A DNA stretch of 28,026 bases from Erythrobacter sp. Lineage in GTDB: Bacteria; Pseudomonadota; Alphaproteobacteria; Sphingomonadales; Sphingomonadaceae. The notes beneath the pieces were generated by a model. That model saw nothing but the letters and a program-made list of their open reading frames with translations, was not told where the DNA came from and made no database searches. Position numbers and translations under genes: made by a program. Below, in pieces: positions 16,568 to 24,631 of this stretch; positions within the stretch are counted from its first letter, which is position 1, and each line of letters starts with the position of its first letter. The stretch spans positions 52,681 through 80,706 of the forward strand of contig NZOF01000208.1 in NCBI GenBank assembly GCA_002695185.1, read 5' to 3'.

Positions 16568-16767
16568 TAGTTATTTCCCCTTTTTGCGAATTGGAGCCAC
16601 CGAGTGCCGCGTATTTAGAACTGCGTCACCACGCTGGCAAGCGGGCAATAGTCGGGAACTGTTGCAAGAATGCCGCAATTCCCAAAGTGTAAACAAGGAT
16701 TTCCGGGCGGTAACCCCCTCCTGTGTCGGATGCGTAACGTCATGAGCCTTGGGTGGTTCCACCGTGT

Positions 16768-17205
16768 TCAAGAAAAAATCCCAAAAGTCTTCAGGCAGCT
16801 AAGTATCTGATCGAGAGTTTGACGCGCTTCTACATCGACCACCGTGCCGCCTGAGGGAGAAGCCGGGGCCCCTAGGCCCTGCCATTCTCCTGCCCGATAG
16901 CGGAGGAAGCGGCTCTCGCTTCGGTCGAACAGCAACATTTCGGGCCGGGGCACGATGAAGGTCCATTGCTCGCCATCCCAGCTAGCAAGTTCGCGCTCGT
17001 GATTGAGGAAGGCGCCTGTCGCGCCGCCTGCGATCAGCCAGCGTTGCCCGGCCAGCGGTGCATCGGGCGGGTCGGGGCGTTCGCCTTCGATATTCGGATC
17101 GATCAGAATGTCGAGCCGCGCCATCGCTCCGTTGAAGGTAAATTCTTTCTGAGTCTGGCCGGGGTAAAGGTAGGGCAGCCCGAGATTGGCGGTTGCGTGA
17201 TGCAT
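16768..17205 (-). CDS. DUF2793 protein, short GTA tail-fibre-like protein
   Basis: This 145-residue protein matches the DUF2793 family, with NLGLPYLYPGQTQKEFTFNGAMARLD at the start and the PLAGQRWLIAGGATGAFLNHE and LASWDGEQWTFI segments after it. In Rhodobacter capsulatus a DUF2793 protein is a GTA tail fibre encoded away from the main cluster. Here the gene is the last of the GTA row, 27 bases after gp15, with a GGGAGA ribosome-binding site. After the DUF2793 part only a short tail (VVDVEARQTLDQILSCLKTFGIFS) remains, which could form a small helix. A long receptor-binding C-terminus is missing. No T-run terminator was found after it; a GGTGGTTCCACC palindrome lies at 16752-16763. Confidence 0.85.
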   Translation of the reverse strand: MHHATANLGLPYLYPGQTQKEFTFNGAMARLDILIDPNIEGERPDPPDAPLAGQRWLIAGGATGAFLNHERELASWDGEQWTFIVPRPEMLLFDRSESRFLRYRAGEWQGLGAPASPSGGTVVDVEARQTLDQILSCLKTFGIFS

Positions 17206-17232
17206 GGTTTGTCTCCCGATGGTGGGTGAATG

Positions 17233-19413
17233 TCAGGCCGGATGGCCAAGTTCGAGTGGCGCAGACCGGTCGTAGGTCCCGATCTGCCGAACGTGAAAAA
17301 GGCCACCGGGCAGTGTTGCTGTCAGTGAGGCCAGTTCGCCTGCCGGTAGCGCCAGCGAGGGCTGACTGGTGGTCCAGCGCCTGAGCGGTGCATCGGCGGG
17401 GCCAAAGACTACCTCATAGGTTTCCGACTCTTCGACCAGCGGCAGATCGACATGGTCGGGCCATCCCCATTGGCCGCGTGCCCTGCGGGTCCAAGAAAGG
17501 AGCAGCGCTCCATCCTCCATTAGTTGCATTCGCGGATGGACTGGTGACAGGGGCCGGAGCGACGCGCCGGCGTTTTCGAGGGTCGCAAACGCAGCTTCGT
17601 CGTCTGCAGGGCCGATCGCGGCAAAGCGTATGCTTCCCGGATCGAGCGTAGCCGAAGTGAGCGAAACGAGCCGGTCGTCCAGCATTGTCGCCGCACTGCC
17701 TGTCGGGTGGCCAGTTGCCGCTTCTCGTTCAGTCCCGCCACGGCCACGCAACAGGCCAAGCAGCTGCCATTGCCCCGAGCCGAGCGGAATGGCCTGGGCG
17801 AATTGCAGGACCTCGCCGCCCAGCGCCAGGAGGTTCTCGTTCCGGCCGATTCCGCGCAAGTCTGTCGAAATCAGCGAGGCTTCGTGGTCGATCAGCTGCA
17901 CGATCAGGCTGGCTTCCGGTTCGAACCGGAGTGCTCGCGAGGGGGCAAGCGGCGCGACCAGCTGCCCGCAGAGCGCCCGCTCCTGCGCGGCGATATCCAG
18001 CGGCACCATTGCGCCGTCCTCGACAGTATAGAGCGTGCAGCCCGGCCAGCGGCCAGCCGGGGCGCATGGCGCGGCGTAGACCACCCGCGCTGCTGGATTG
18101 CCGACGCCGTTCCAGGGAGTTTCGAACACCCGCAGGACCGTCTGACTTGGCAGGCGATCGACGGGTGCCCATGCCGACCCCGGATCCGCAACGGGCGGGG
18201 CGGTCACCGGCTCGACCGGGCGATGCCGCGCAAGCTCCAGTTCCACGCCGCCATCGCGCCATTCGCGGATGAGGAGCTGAAACAGGCCGGAGTGGCCGGG
18301 CGCGGTAACAATCGCCCCGGGAGAAAGCTGCGGATCGAGATCGCTGCATCGCCATTTCAGGCGTTCTCCGGTTACCTTGGCGCGAACATTCGCACGGCGC
18401 GAAAGGCTGAGCGCATCGCCTGCATCGAAAACGCCGGGAAATTGGAGGGTGCGGGACGATTCGTCGACGGTACCGGCATATTGCAGGCCCGGCTGGAAAT
18501 CGCGCGCCGCGTCGTAATAGCGCAGCGCTGACAGCTGCCCGCCGCCGCTGGTGGGCCGGGAGATACTGGTGCCATCCAGCTGGCCGAAATCGCCGCCGTC
18601 CCAGCGGACCGCCGGGGGGAGGGCGCAAACGGGCTCCTCACCGGAAGATGCGAGCCGGACGGCGCAACCGTCTTCGCCCGTACTTACTGAAAGCGGCCAG
18701 AGCCGGTCGACCAGCTGCAGCACCTCGCGCACCGAGCCTGCCTCATGCGCAAAGCCGCGCAATTCATCGAGCCGCACGCCCCTGGCCGAACCGGCCCCGC
18801 AATCTTCCAGCAGCAATTCGACCATGCGGCTGCCGTCCACGGCAAAAATCTCGAAACTGAGCGGCGGGATGCGATTGCCGAAATCGGTGAGGTCGAGATC
18901 CTCGAACACCGCATAGGCCAGCCCGCGAAAGGCGGGGCATTGCGAACCCAGCGCCGCCTCCATCAGCGGATCGCATGGCTGGTCACCATGCCCGGTATGG
19001 ACGCGCAGCTGGCACGCGGCTTTCAGATCGCCCGCCTTGCCGCGCAGCAGACTGCCGCCCGCCCAGATGCGGCCGATACGGTCTATCGGGCGGCTCGACA
19101 GCGCCACGGCGAAGGATGCCGAATAGCTGTAGCGCACGGTCTTGGGCTGGCCCTTGCCGCCGCCCTCACGCTCGCGGTGCTCGGTCAGATCGGCTGCCCA
19201 GACGATCGAGCCGCCGCTGCGCATCGTGCCGTAATGGCGGGCGATCGGCGTGCCGTAGCTCGATCCGGTGACGGCCAGTTCCTTCAGCCGCGGGCCGTGG
19301 CGGTCCTGCGGGCCGAACAGCGCATGGTCGATCGCGCTTCCGGCCAGCGTGCCCGCGATCTGGCCGAAGGGGCCGAAAAGACTGCCGACCGAGGAAAGGA
19401 GAATGGTTGCCAT
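17233..19413 (-). CDS. GTA baseplate protein gp15 (megatron homologue) without TIM barrel
   Basis: This 726-residue protein corresponds to the C-terminal baseplate protein of Rhodobacter-type GTAs. The N-terminus (MATILLSSVGSLFGPFGQIAG followed by AGSAIDHALFG) is the usual hydrophobic Gly-rich start. The GSSYGTPIARHYGTMRSGGSIVW segment and the following beta-rich part resemble the tail-3 type baseplate domain. The C-terminal ~200 residues probably form the fibre-binding region. The Rhodobacter protein is about 1300 residues and carries a glycosidase-like TIM barrel near its N-terminus. That part is absent here although both ends look intact, so this is a shorter architecture and not a broken gene. 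It starts 9 bases after the gp14 stop, and the DUF2793 fibre gene follows. Confidence 0.88.
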   Translation of the reverse strand: MATILLSSVGSLFGPFGQIAGTLAGSAIDHALFGPQDRHGPRLKELAVTGSSYGTPIARHYGTMRSGGSIVWAADLTEHREREGGGKGQPKTVRYSYSASFAVALSSRPIDRIGRIWAGGSLLRGKAGDLKAACQLRVHTGHGDQPCDPLMEAALGSQCPAFRGLAYAVFEDLDLTDFGNRIPPLSFEIFAVDGSRMVELLLEDCGAGSARGVRLDELRGFAHEAGSVREVLQLVDRLWPLSVSTGEDGCAVRLASSGEEPVCALPPAVRWDGGDFGQLDGTSISRPTSGGGQLSALRYYDAARDFQPGLQYAGTVDESSRTLQFPGVFDAGDALSLSRRANVRAKVTGERLKWRCSDLDPQLSPGAIVTAPGHSGLFQLLIREWRDGGVELELARHRPVEPVTAPPVADPGSAWAPVDRLPSQTVLRVFETPWNGVGNPAARVVYAAPCAPAGRWPGCTLYTVEDGAMVPLDIAAQERALCGQLVAPLAPSRALRFEPEASLIVQLIDHEASLISTDLRGIGRNENLLALGGEVLQFAQAIPLGSGQWQLLGLLRGRGGTEREAATGHPTGSAATMLDDRLVSLTSATLDPGSIRFAAIGPADDEAAFATLENAGASLRPLSPVHPRMQLMEDGALLLSWTRRARGQWGWPDHVDLPLVEESETYEVVFGPADAPLRRWTTSQPSLALPAGELASLTATLPGGLFHVRQIGTYDRSAPLELGHPA

Positions 19414-19422
19414 GAGAATGTC

Positions 19423-19833
19423 CTATCGATCCGAAAGCCGCCAGTGGCGGGCGCACTGCCAGGCCGTGATGCCGCGCTGCACGACCACGCGGCGAAGCCC
19501 TGCATGGGCGTGCACGAAATGGTCGGGGCCGGTGACGACGAGAAGGTGATGCTGCGCCGGCCCGGCGATCACGAGCAGCACATCGCCGCGCCGTGGTGGC
19601 CCTTGCGCCTCGACCAGCCCCAGCTGTGCCGCCAGCGGGAGGAATGCCGAAATGCTCGCGTTCCTGAGGCCATAAAGCCGCGCCATATCCGCCGTGACGC
19701 CGCAGTTCCGCAGCGCGGCAAGCACCACGCCCACGCAGTCGAGACCATGGTCTGCGGTTCTGCCGTGTAGGCGGAAAGGTGTGCCCACCAGCCGCTCCGC
19801 CGCCGATGCGAAGCGCTCTGGCAGCTGGGTCAT
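19423..19833 (-). CDS. GTA cell-wall peptidase gp14 (NlpC/P60)
   Basis: This 136-residue predicted peptidoglycan peptidase sits at the tail tip and would help DNA delivery by opening the recipient cell wall. The start of the fold is recognisable: LVGTPFRLHGRTADHGLDCVGVV, with the nucleophile Cys in GLDCVG. The RRGDVLLVIAGPAQHHLLVV segment follows, and the catalytic His is probably in HFVHAHAG. The ATG at 19833 overlaps the gp13 stop as ATGA (19830-19833). The longer open frame upstream overlaps gp13 and is not coding. Length and order agree with the TIGR02219-type GTA peptidase. Confidence 0.9.
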   Translation of the reverse strand: MTQLPERFASAAERLVGTPFRLHGRTADHGLDCVGVVLAALRNCGVTADMARLYGLRNASISAFLPLAAQLGLVEAQGPPRRGDVLLVIAGPAQHHLLVVTGPDHFVHAHAGLRRVVVQRGITAWQCARHWRLSDR

Positions 19834-20645
19834 CGCGGTTGGGGGTATTGCGCCAACAGGTCGCTGCCGGGAAGATGCGGCTCGCCCTGGAAATTGATCG
19901 CATTGGCGAACCGGCTGGTGCAGGTCGCGATGGTCCGGTCGCAGCCTTGGCGCAGCACGGCACGCAGTCCTGCCTGCCATTCGCCATAGAGCGGGCGGTC
20001 CAGCTCGAACCCCGCCTCGTCCACCGCGATGATGGCGAAGGTAATGCCCGCCTGCGGCCCGTCGATGAAGCGCAGTTCGCCCTGCCGGTAGAGTTCGGGA
20101 TTACCCACATCGAAGCGGGCGCAATTGCGCATGGTGTCCACTTCGATCAGCACCGCGCGGGTGGTGAATGGGCTGGCCGAGAGATTGCATCCGGGCCCGC
20201 AGAAACGAGCGCGGCAGCCTGGGCTGGTGCGCGGCACCGGGTCCACGTCCAGATCTGCCTTGGCCGAGCGCAGGCGGGCGCCGAATGTGCCGCTGTCCTG
20301 CGTCAGCGCGTCGATCGATCCGGTATAGAGGCAGGCGTGTTCGAGCGTGTCCCAATCGACCACCCCGCTTTCCATGCGGGCGCCGTCGAACTGCCCGGCG
20401 GCAATGTCTTGGGCGCGGATAGTGTCATGGGCGAGCGCGCCTTCCACCTCGGCCTCGTCATCCTCCAGCCGCATCGACTGGCGGATGGCGGACGGCAGCA
20501 TGCCCGGCGCGGCGCGGTGGAGGATGCCGCCGAAATAGAGATCCCGGTCATGCGTGGTGAAACCCAGCGTCACGCCGTCCCCGCGATAGATGCGCCACCA
20601 GCTTGCCGCCGTCTCCAGCTCTTCGGCGAAGAAAGCGCGGCTCAT
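19830..20645 (-). CDS. GTA tail hub protein gp13 (DUF2163)
   Basis: This 271-residue baseplate hub protein belongs to the DUF2163 family, comparable to the lambda tail-tip protein L family. The characteristic cysteine-rich segments are present: RTSPGCRARFCGPGC (Cys144, 149, 153) and QGCDRTIATCTSRFANAINFQG (Cys235, Cys242), plus Cys105 and Cys175. Lambda L binds an iron-sulfur cluster, so a cluster or disulfide role for these residues is possible but not shown. The N-terminal ~100 residues are the usual DUF2163 domain (GFTTHDRDLYFGG). The ATG at 20645 overlaps the gp12 stop as ATGA, and its own stop overlaps gp14 in the same way. Confidence 0.9.
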   Translation of the reverse strand: MSRAFFAEELETAASWWRIYRGDGVTLGFTTHDRDLYFGGILHRAAPGMLPSAIRQSMRLEDDEAEVEGALAHDTIRAQDIAAGQFDGARMESGVVDWDTLEHACLYTGSIDALTQDSGTFGARLRSAKADLDVDPVPRTSPGCRARFCGPGCNLSASPFTTRAVLIEVDTMRNCARFDVGNPELYRQGELRFIDGPQAGITFAIIAVDEAGFELDRPLYGEWQAGLRAVLRQGCDRTIATCTSRFANAINFQGEPHLPGSDLLAQYPQPR

Positions 20646-22948
20646 GGCGATTCCCGGATTTCGACCAATGGCACCGATGGCGCCTCGCCCGCGGCGAAGG
20701 TCGCGCTGGAAATATCCAGCCGGTCCTCGGCAAAGCGCACGGGCACATCGAAGAGGAAGCCTGCGCGCACTTCCACCCCGGGGGCGGGCGGCTGGTCGAA
20801 ACGGATCACGCCCTTGCCGACATGGCGCCAGCCCGCCGCTGCATTCCCGCCAAGGCTCACAAGAATGCTGCCCGGCACCGGGCGCGTGATGCGCCGCTGC
20901 TGATCGCCATAATGGCGCACCAGCTGGAAATCGGCGGCCCTGCCGTCACCGATCCCGATCAATTCGTCATGCGCGCCCGGTTCGCCATCGCCCCCGGCGG
21001 AACTATGGTCGAAAGGATCGCGCAGGCGAAAGCCGCGCGCCGGGCCATAGCGCGCGCGGTAGAAGCCCAGCAATTCGCGCAATTCGGCTTCGGATCGGAT
21101 GCCGGGGCCGACATCGTAACGCAGGCGCGCATCGCTCCACAGCGCATTGCGCCGTTCGTGGCCCGATGCAGTCACTGCCACGCTGGTCGAAAATTCCGGG
21201 CTGACCGAGGCATCGCGCCCCAGCGCCAGCGGATAGGCGACATCGTCGAATGCGTTCATCTCGTTGTCCTCATATGTCGGCAGGCGGACGTAACCGTCGC
21301 GCACAATCTGCGGCAGCGCCCAGACGAAGCGCTGCCCGATGCCGCGCCCGCGCGCTTCATCCAGCGCGGCGTCGATGCGCGGCCAGAAAGTTTCGGCGTC
21401 CTCGCCGCGCAGCACGAAGCCTGACAGGTAATCCTGCCGTTCGATAGGATAGCCCAGCCGCCGGTCGACGAAGTCGCGCGCCTCGCGCCGGGCGGCGTCA
21501 TGCCCTGCGGTGAGCCAGTCGTAATCTTCCAGCTGCAACCGGTCGAAAGCGGGCCAGGCCCAGGCCAGCGGCAGATTGGCGCGGTAGAGCTCGGGCATGA
21601 CGGGATCGAGCACGGTGGGCGTAAAGGCGAGCAGCAGGATTTCCGCCTCACCCGTCGCTGCCGCGCGTACGGCGTCGGCCACGCCAGCGGTCGCCGCGCC
21701 CAGCGCAGCGCCTGCCCGGTCGAGCAATGCGGTCTGGTCCGCATCCAGCGGCTGCCGCATATCGGTGATCGTCACAAGATCGTCGCCCCATTCCGCCCGC
21801 GCGGCGGCATCATAGAGGCAGGGCGAGCCGCTGGCAGGCTGCACCCACCACCACGGCTCGCCGATCTGGAACAGCACATCCGCCCCCGCTTCCTCCAGCA
21901 GCGCGACCCATTGCACCGCCACGGCGCGTAGGAAGGCCATCGCTTCGGCATTGCAGGGGGACAGCAGGGCAGAGGGCGGATCCCAGCCGGTCTCGCCCGC
22001 ATGGCCCGCATGATCGCGCTGTTTCCAGCCTTCGGGACAATTCTGCGCCAGTAATTCGAAGGAGAGCGAGGCGATGGGCGCGAAATTCATCGCCACCGCG
22101 AGGGCGAAATAATCTGCATGCCATGCCCTTGCGGGGCCGCTCAACGCGCCGCCTTCCTCCACCAGCAGATCGGCCGGGCGGAGCCGGTAATAATGGCTCA
22201 TGCCCAGATAATGGACGATGCGCCCGCGATAGCCGAGCTGTTCGATCTGGCGCAGCAGCCGCGCCGGGGTCTGGTTGAAACTGTCGTCATAGGCCGTCGC
22301 CATCTGCTCGCCATGCACGGGCAGGATGACATCGCCGATGGAAATGACCGCGCGCTCGCCCTCGCAAGCGATGGCGCGCATTTCGGCCCAGCCGGTGCGG
22401 CGGGCAGGGAAGGCGGTGGCAGAGCCGGGGGCGAAACCGCGCGGCGCAAGGCTGATGAACATGCGCTCTATCGCGGCGACATGAACCTTCTCGCCCGGCA
22501 GCGCCCAGCCCGATTCCAGCTGCGAGAAGGGCAGGGTGATCTCCGCATCCTCGGGCGAACCGCTGGCATAGTTCCACAGCCTCACATACCAGGCGCGGGA
22601 GGTGCCGCTTTCATCCTTGCCCTCGATCGTCAGCGTCGGGCCGTTCGCCTGGTCGAGCGGGACGAGACCCGAGGACCGCCAGCGAAAACGCAGCACGCAA
22701 TGGCCGTAATCCCGCTCTGTCCGATAGGCGAGCAGCGGGTGATCGAGCCGGTCCTCGCTCTCCCAGATCAGCCCTGCCAACTCGCCCTCGTGATAGAATT
22801 CGCATTCCACCCGCAGCGCATCGGGCGCGGTGGTGACGACGCTGGCCATCATCGGGCGCGGGAAATTGACCGTCCAGAACCGCGGATCGAACCGCGCGAT
22901 CCAGTCGGCATGCTGTTTGCGGCGCGTGTCCGCGAGCCAGAATGGCAT
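20642..22948 (-). CDS. GTA gp12 fusion: TIM-barrel-like tail protein joined to DUF2460 distal tail protein
   Basis: This 768-residue protein has two parts. Residues 564-768 are a complete DUF2460/TIGR02217 distal tail protein (FDDVAYPLALGRDASVSPEF, then GFYRARYGPARGFRLRDPFDH). This is the size of the stand-alone gp12 of Rhodobacter GTA. Residues 1-563 are extra: a beta-rich N-terminal part with many Trp, then from about 225 a TIM-barrel-like segment with FELLAQNCPEGWKQRD and FQIGEPWWWV (acidic residues in glycosidase-like positions). The extra part resembles the non-contractile tail sheath/TIM-barrel proteins described in roseophages, by recognition only. An internal ATG at 21259 begins the DUF2460 part and has AGGA 7 bases upstream. 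The stop overlaps gp13 as ATGA. It starts 31 bases after the gp11 stop. Confidence 0.85.
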   Translation of the reverse strand: MPFWLADTRRKQHADWIARFDPRFWTVNFPRPMMASVVTTAPDALRVECEFYHEGELAGLIWESEDRLDHPLLAYRTERDYGHCVLRFRWRSSGLVPLDQANGPTLTIEGKDESGTSRAWYVRLWNYASGSPEDAEITLPFSQLESGWALPGEKVHVAAIERMFISLAPRGFAPGSATAFPARRTGWAEMRAIACEGERAVISIGDVILPVHGEQMATAYDDSFNQTPARLLRQIEQLGYRGRIVHYLGMSHYYRLRPADLLVEEGGALSGPARAWHADYFALAVAMNFAPIASLSFELLAQNCPEGWKQRDHAGHAGETGWDPPSALLSPCNAEAMAFLRAVAVQWVALLEEAGADVLFQIGEPWWWVQPASGSPCLYDAAARAEWGDDLVTITDMRQPLDADQTALLDRAGAALGAATAGVADAVRAAATGEAEILLLAFTPTVLDPVMPELYRANLPLAWAWPAFDRLQLEDYDWLTAGHDAARREARDFVDRRLGYPIERQDYLSGFVLRGEDAETFWPRIDAALDEARGRGIGQRFVWALPQIVRDGYVRLPTYEDNEMNAFDDVAYPLALGRDASVSPEFSTSVAVTASGHERRNALWSDARLRYDVGPGIRSEAELRELLGFYRARYGPARGFRLRDPFDHSSAGGDGEPGAHDELIGIGDGRAADFQLVRHYGDQQRRITRPVPGSILVSLGGNAAAGWRHVGKGVIRFDQPPAPGVEVRAGFLFDVPVRFAEDRLDISSATFAAGEAPSVPLVEIRESP

Positions 22949-22979
22949 GGGTTTGTCTCCGAATTGGGCGATATAAAAT

Positions 22980-23588
22980 CTAAACTACCAACACCCGCCG
23001 CAACGCGCTTGCGACTTGGCGGGACGAGCGCTGGAGGGCGACCGGGGCACTGGTCCCCGGCGGCGCGGTAATGTTGATCGCGACGCGAACATCCCTCGGC
23101 TTACCGCCGAGCGCATGATTGGGCTCGATATGACCCGCACTCGTCGGCACGAAAACTTCCGGTCCACGCTCGCCGACGAGATAGGGGCGGTCGGGGCCGA
23201 CCAGCCCGCCGGTGGCGCGGCCGGCCAGGCCGAGGAAGCTGCCGATCAGCTGGCTGAACAGGCCCGCCATTTGCGCCAGCCCTCCGCCAGCCCCGCCGCC
23301 CATTCCGGCAGCCGGATTGCCGCCGCCCATGATGCTGTCGAGCCCGGCATTGAGCGCGCGGGCCGCGATCTGGTCGAGCGCGGAGAGGGCCACGCGCTTC
23401 AGATCCTCGAACTCCAGCTTGCCGCTGCACAGCGCGCCGGTAAGGCTCGTCTCCAGCAGCTTTCCGGCCATCTCGAACCCGCTCACCAGCGTGGTGTCGA
23501 AATCCTGCCGCATCGCCGCAATATCCTGCGCGAAACCGCGCGTATCGGCGCGCACGGCGACCAGCAGATCGTCGTAATCATCGTCCAT
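22980..23588 (-). CDS. GTA tape-measure protein gp11
   Basis: This 202-residue protein corresponds to the short tape measure of Rhodobacter-type GTAs. The N-terminal part is helical (FAQDIAAMRQDFDTTLVSGFEMAGKLLE), followed by a small-residue stretch (GGGNPAAGMGGGAGGGLAQMAG) and a hydrophobic segment. The C-terminal domain carries the GGLVGPDRPYLVGERGPEVFVP motif common in tape-measure C-termini. The length, near that of the Rhodobacter protein, predicts a short siphovirus-like tail. The ATG at 23588 overlaps the gp10.1 gene by 11 bases. The chain ends in a basic segment (RSSRQVASALRRVLVV). Confidence 0.88.
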   Translation of the reverse strand: MDDDYDDLLVAVRADTRGFAQDIAAMRQDFDTTLVSGFEMAGKLLETSLTGALCSGKLEFEDLKRVALSALDQIAARALNAGLDSIMGGGNPAAGMGGGAGGGLAQMAGLFSQLIGSFLGLAGRATGGLVGPDRPYLVGERGPEVFVPTSAGHIEPNHALGGKPRDVRVAINITAPPGTSAPVALQRSSRQVASALRRVLVV

Positions 23589-23772
23589 TCCGGTCCCTTT
23601 CCATCATTGCTGCGATTTCCGCGCGGCTGGGCGGTTCGGCCGCAGGATCACCCGTGCCAAGGCTGAGCGCGAGGTCTTCGGGCGTGGCGCTCCAGAAGAC
23701 ATCGGGCAGCCAGCCGAGCGTGCGCGCGCTCACCCCCGCCAGCCGCCGCGCGCCTGCTGCAAAATCCGCCAT
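23578..23772 (-). CDS. GTA gp10.1, phage tail assembly chaperone (DUF2376-like)
   Basis: This small 64-residue protein starts MADFAAGARRLAGV and continues with LGWLPDVFWSATPEDLALSL. The Trp-Pro-x-x-Phe-Trp-x-x-Thr-Pro pattern is typical of the DUF2376 chaperones found between gp10 and the tape measure in GTA clusters. It probably helps load the tape measure for tail assembly. The ATG is 1 base after the gp10 stop, and the 3' end overlaps gp11 by 11 bases. In many siphophages the tape-measure chaperone is extended by a programmed frameshift, but no slippery heptamer was evident here. Confidence 0.85.
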   Translation of the reverse strand: MADFAAGARRLAGVSARTLGWLPDVFWSATPEDLALSLGTGDPAAEPPSRAEIAAMMERDRNGR

Positions 23773-23773
23773 T

Positions 23774-24094
23774 TCATCGCCCGCGCAGGATCTGGCCGAG
23801 CATGGTCTTGAGCGGCGCGGCGGCCCCGGCCAGCCCCATTGCCACCACCGCCTCGCCGATGTCCTCGCGCGGCAGCGGGGCGGGGCCGTGCTGGCAGAAC
23901 CAGAACAGCGCCGCGATTTCGGACAAAAGCAATTCGCCCTGTCCGGCGCGTTCGACCAGCGCGAAGAGCGAGCCCAGCTCCTCCTCCGCGCGGACCAGCG
24001 CCGCGAATGTGGGCCGCAGCAGGACCTCGCGCCCGTTCACATGGATGGCCGCCTCGCCGCGCTGCGCATTGGCCTGTGTGGCGGCGCCGCTCAT
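23774..24094 (-). CDS. GTA gp10 family protein
   Basis: This 106-residue protein is of the GTA gp10 type. A short beta part (GEAAIHVNGREVLLRPTFAAL) is followed by helices (VRAEEELGSLFALVERAG, LLLSEIAALFWFCQHG). The position between the major tail protein and the DUF2376 chaperone, plus the LRPTFAALVRAEEELG segment, support the call. Its role is probably tail assembly. The ATG at 24094 overlaps the gp9 stop as ATGA. Confidence 0.87.
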   Translation of the reverse strand: MSGAATQANAQRGEAAIHVNGREVLLRPTFAALVRAEEELGSLFALVERAGQGELLLSEIAALFWFCQHGPAPLPREDIGEAVVAMGLAGAAAPLKTMLGQILRGR

Positions 24095-24498
24095 GAGGGC
24101 ACCACCTGGCCCGAGCTTTCGAGCTGGATCGCATAGGTGCGCTCGCCGTTGAAATCGCCCGCATAGTCCAGCCGCTGGACCAGGAACCGCCCGCGCATCC
24201 GCGCGCCGTCCTCGAAGCTCAGCTCATAGGGATGGACCGTGCCCGCCAGCGCATGGGTGCGGATCGCATTCTCGGCGTCGGAGCCGAGGAATACGCCCGA
24301 CGCGCTGACCGAGACCGAGCGCGTGCCCGCGCCCGACAGCAGATCGCGCCAGCCGCCGCTGCCCTTATGCGTCACCACCACCGTATCGCCATTGATCGAC
24401 ATCTGCGTGGTGCGCAGGCCGGCCACGGTTTCATAGGCGGCGGGCACGGCGTCATCGCCGACTTTCAGCAGGAAAGCGGCTCCTTTCTGGGGTGTCAT
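24091..24498 (-). CDS. GTA major tail protein gp9 (TP901-1 type)
   Basis: This 135-residue tail-tube subunit stacks in rings to form the tail. The sequence fits the TIGR02126 group: KGAAFLLKVGD, YETVAGLRTTQMSINGDTVVVTHKGSGGWRDLL, then SVSASGVFLGS and YELSFEDGARMRGRFLVQRLDYAG. I start it at ATG 24498, with AAAGGA about 12 bases upstream; the longer open frame runs into a structured spacer. Unlike most GTA genes here it is preceded by a 133-bp non-coding spacer containing a repeat element (24524-24600). That might relate to the need for many copies. Its stop overlaps gp10 as ATGA. Confidence 0.9.
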   Translation of the reverse strand: MTPQKGAAFLLKVGDDAVPAAYETVAGLRTTQMSINGDTVVVTHKGSGGWRDLLSGAGTRSVSVSASGVFLGSDAENAIRTHALAGTVHPYELSFEDGARMRGRFLVQRLDYAGDFNGERTYAIQLESSGQVVPS

Positions 24499-24523
24499 TA
24501 TTGGGGTGTCCTTTCTTGTTTTG

Positions 24524-24600
24524 TGCCCCCGCCTCCGCGGGGGCATCCTCGCTAGATGCGCAGCAAGCTGCGCCCGCTGCGGGCGGGCGGTCGCCCTTGC
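24524..24600 (-). repeat. Structured intergenic element before gp9 (copy 1)
   Basis: This 77-bp element in the gp8-gp9 gap matches the layout of a second copy before gp6 (25478-25560). In minus-strand order it has a conserved block (24600-24579), a hairpin of variable sequence (GCGCAG-CTTG-CTGCGC, 24573-24558) and a 9-bp stem, TGCCCCCGC with its complement around a GGAG loop (24545-24524). It ends about 26 bases before the gp9 ATG. The closing pair of the last stem is T-A here and C-G in copy 2, so pairing is kept. The rest of the 133-bp gap shows no gene. Confidence 0.85.
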
Positions 24601-24631
24601 ACTCGCCTTCGGCTCGCGTTTTGGGGTGCGA

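Noticed and set aside
18745..20903. Long plus-strand open frames opposite gp12 to gp15
   Set aside because: They are antisense to the GTA tail genes, overlap one another, and contain no protein-family signals.
23578..24094. Programmed frameshift between the tail chaperones gp10 and gp10.1
   Set aside because: gp10 ends 1 base before a separate gp10.1 ATG, and no slippery heptamer is evident near the gp10 end.
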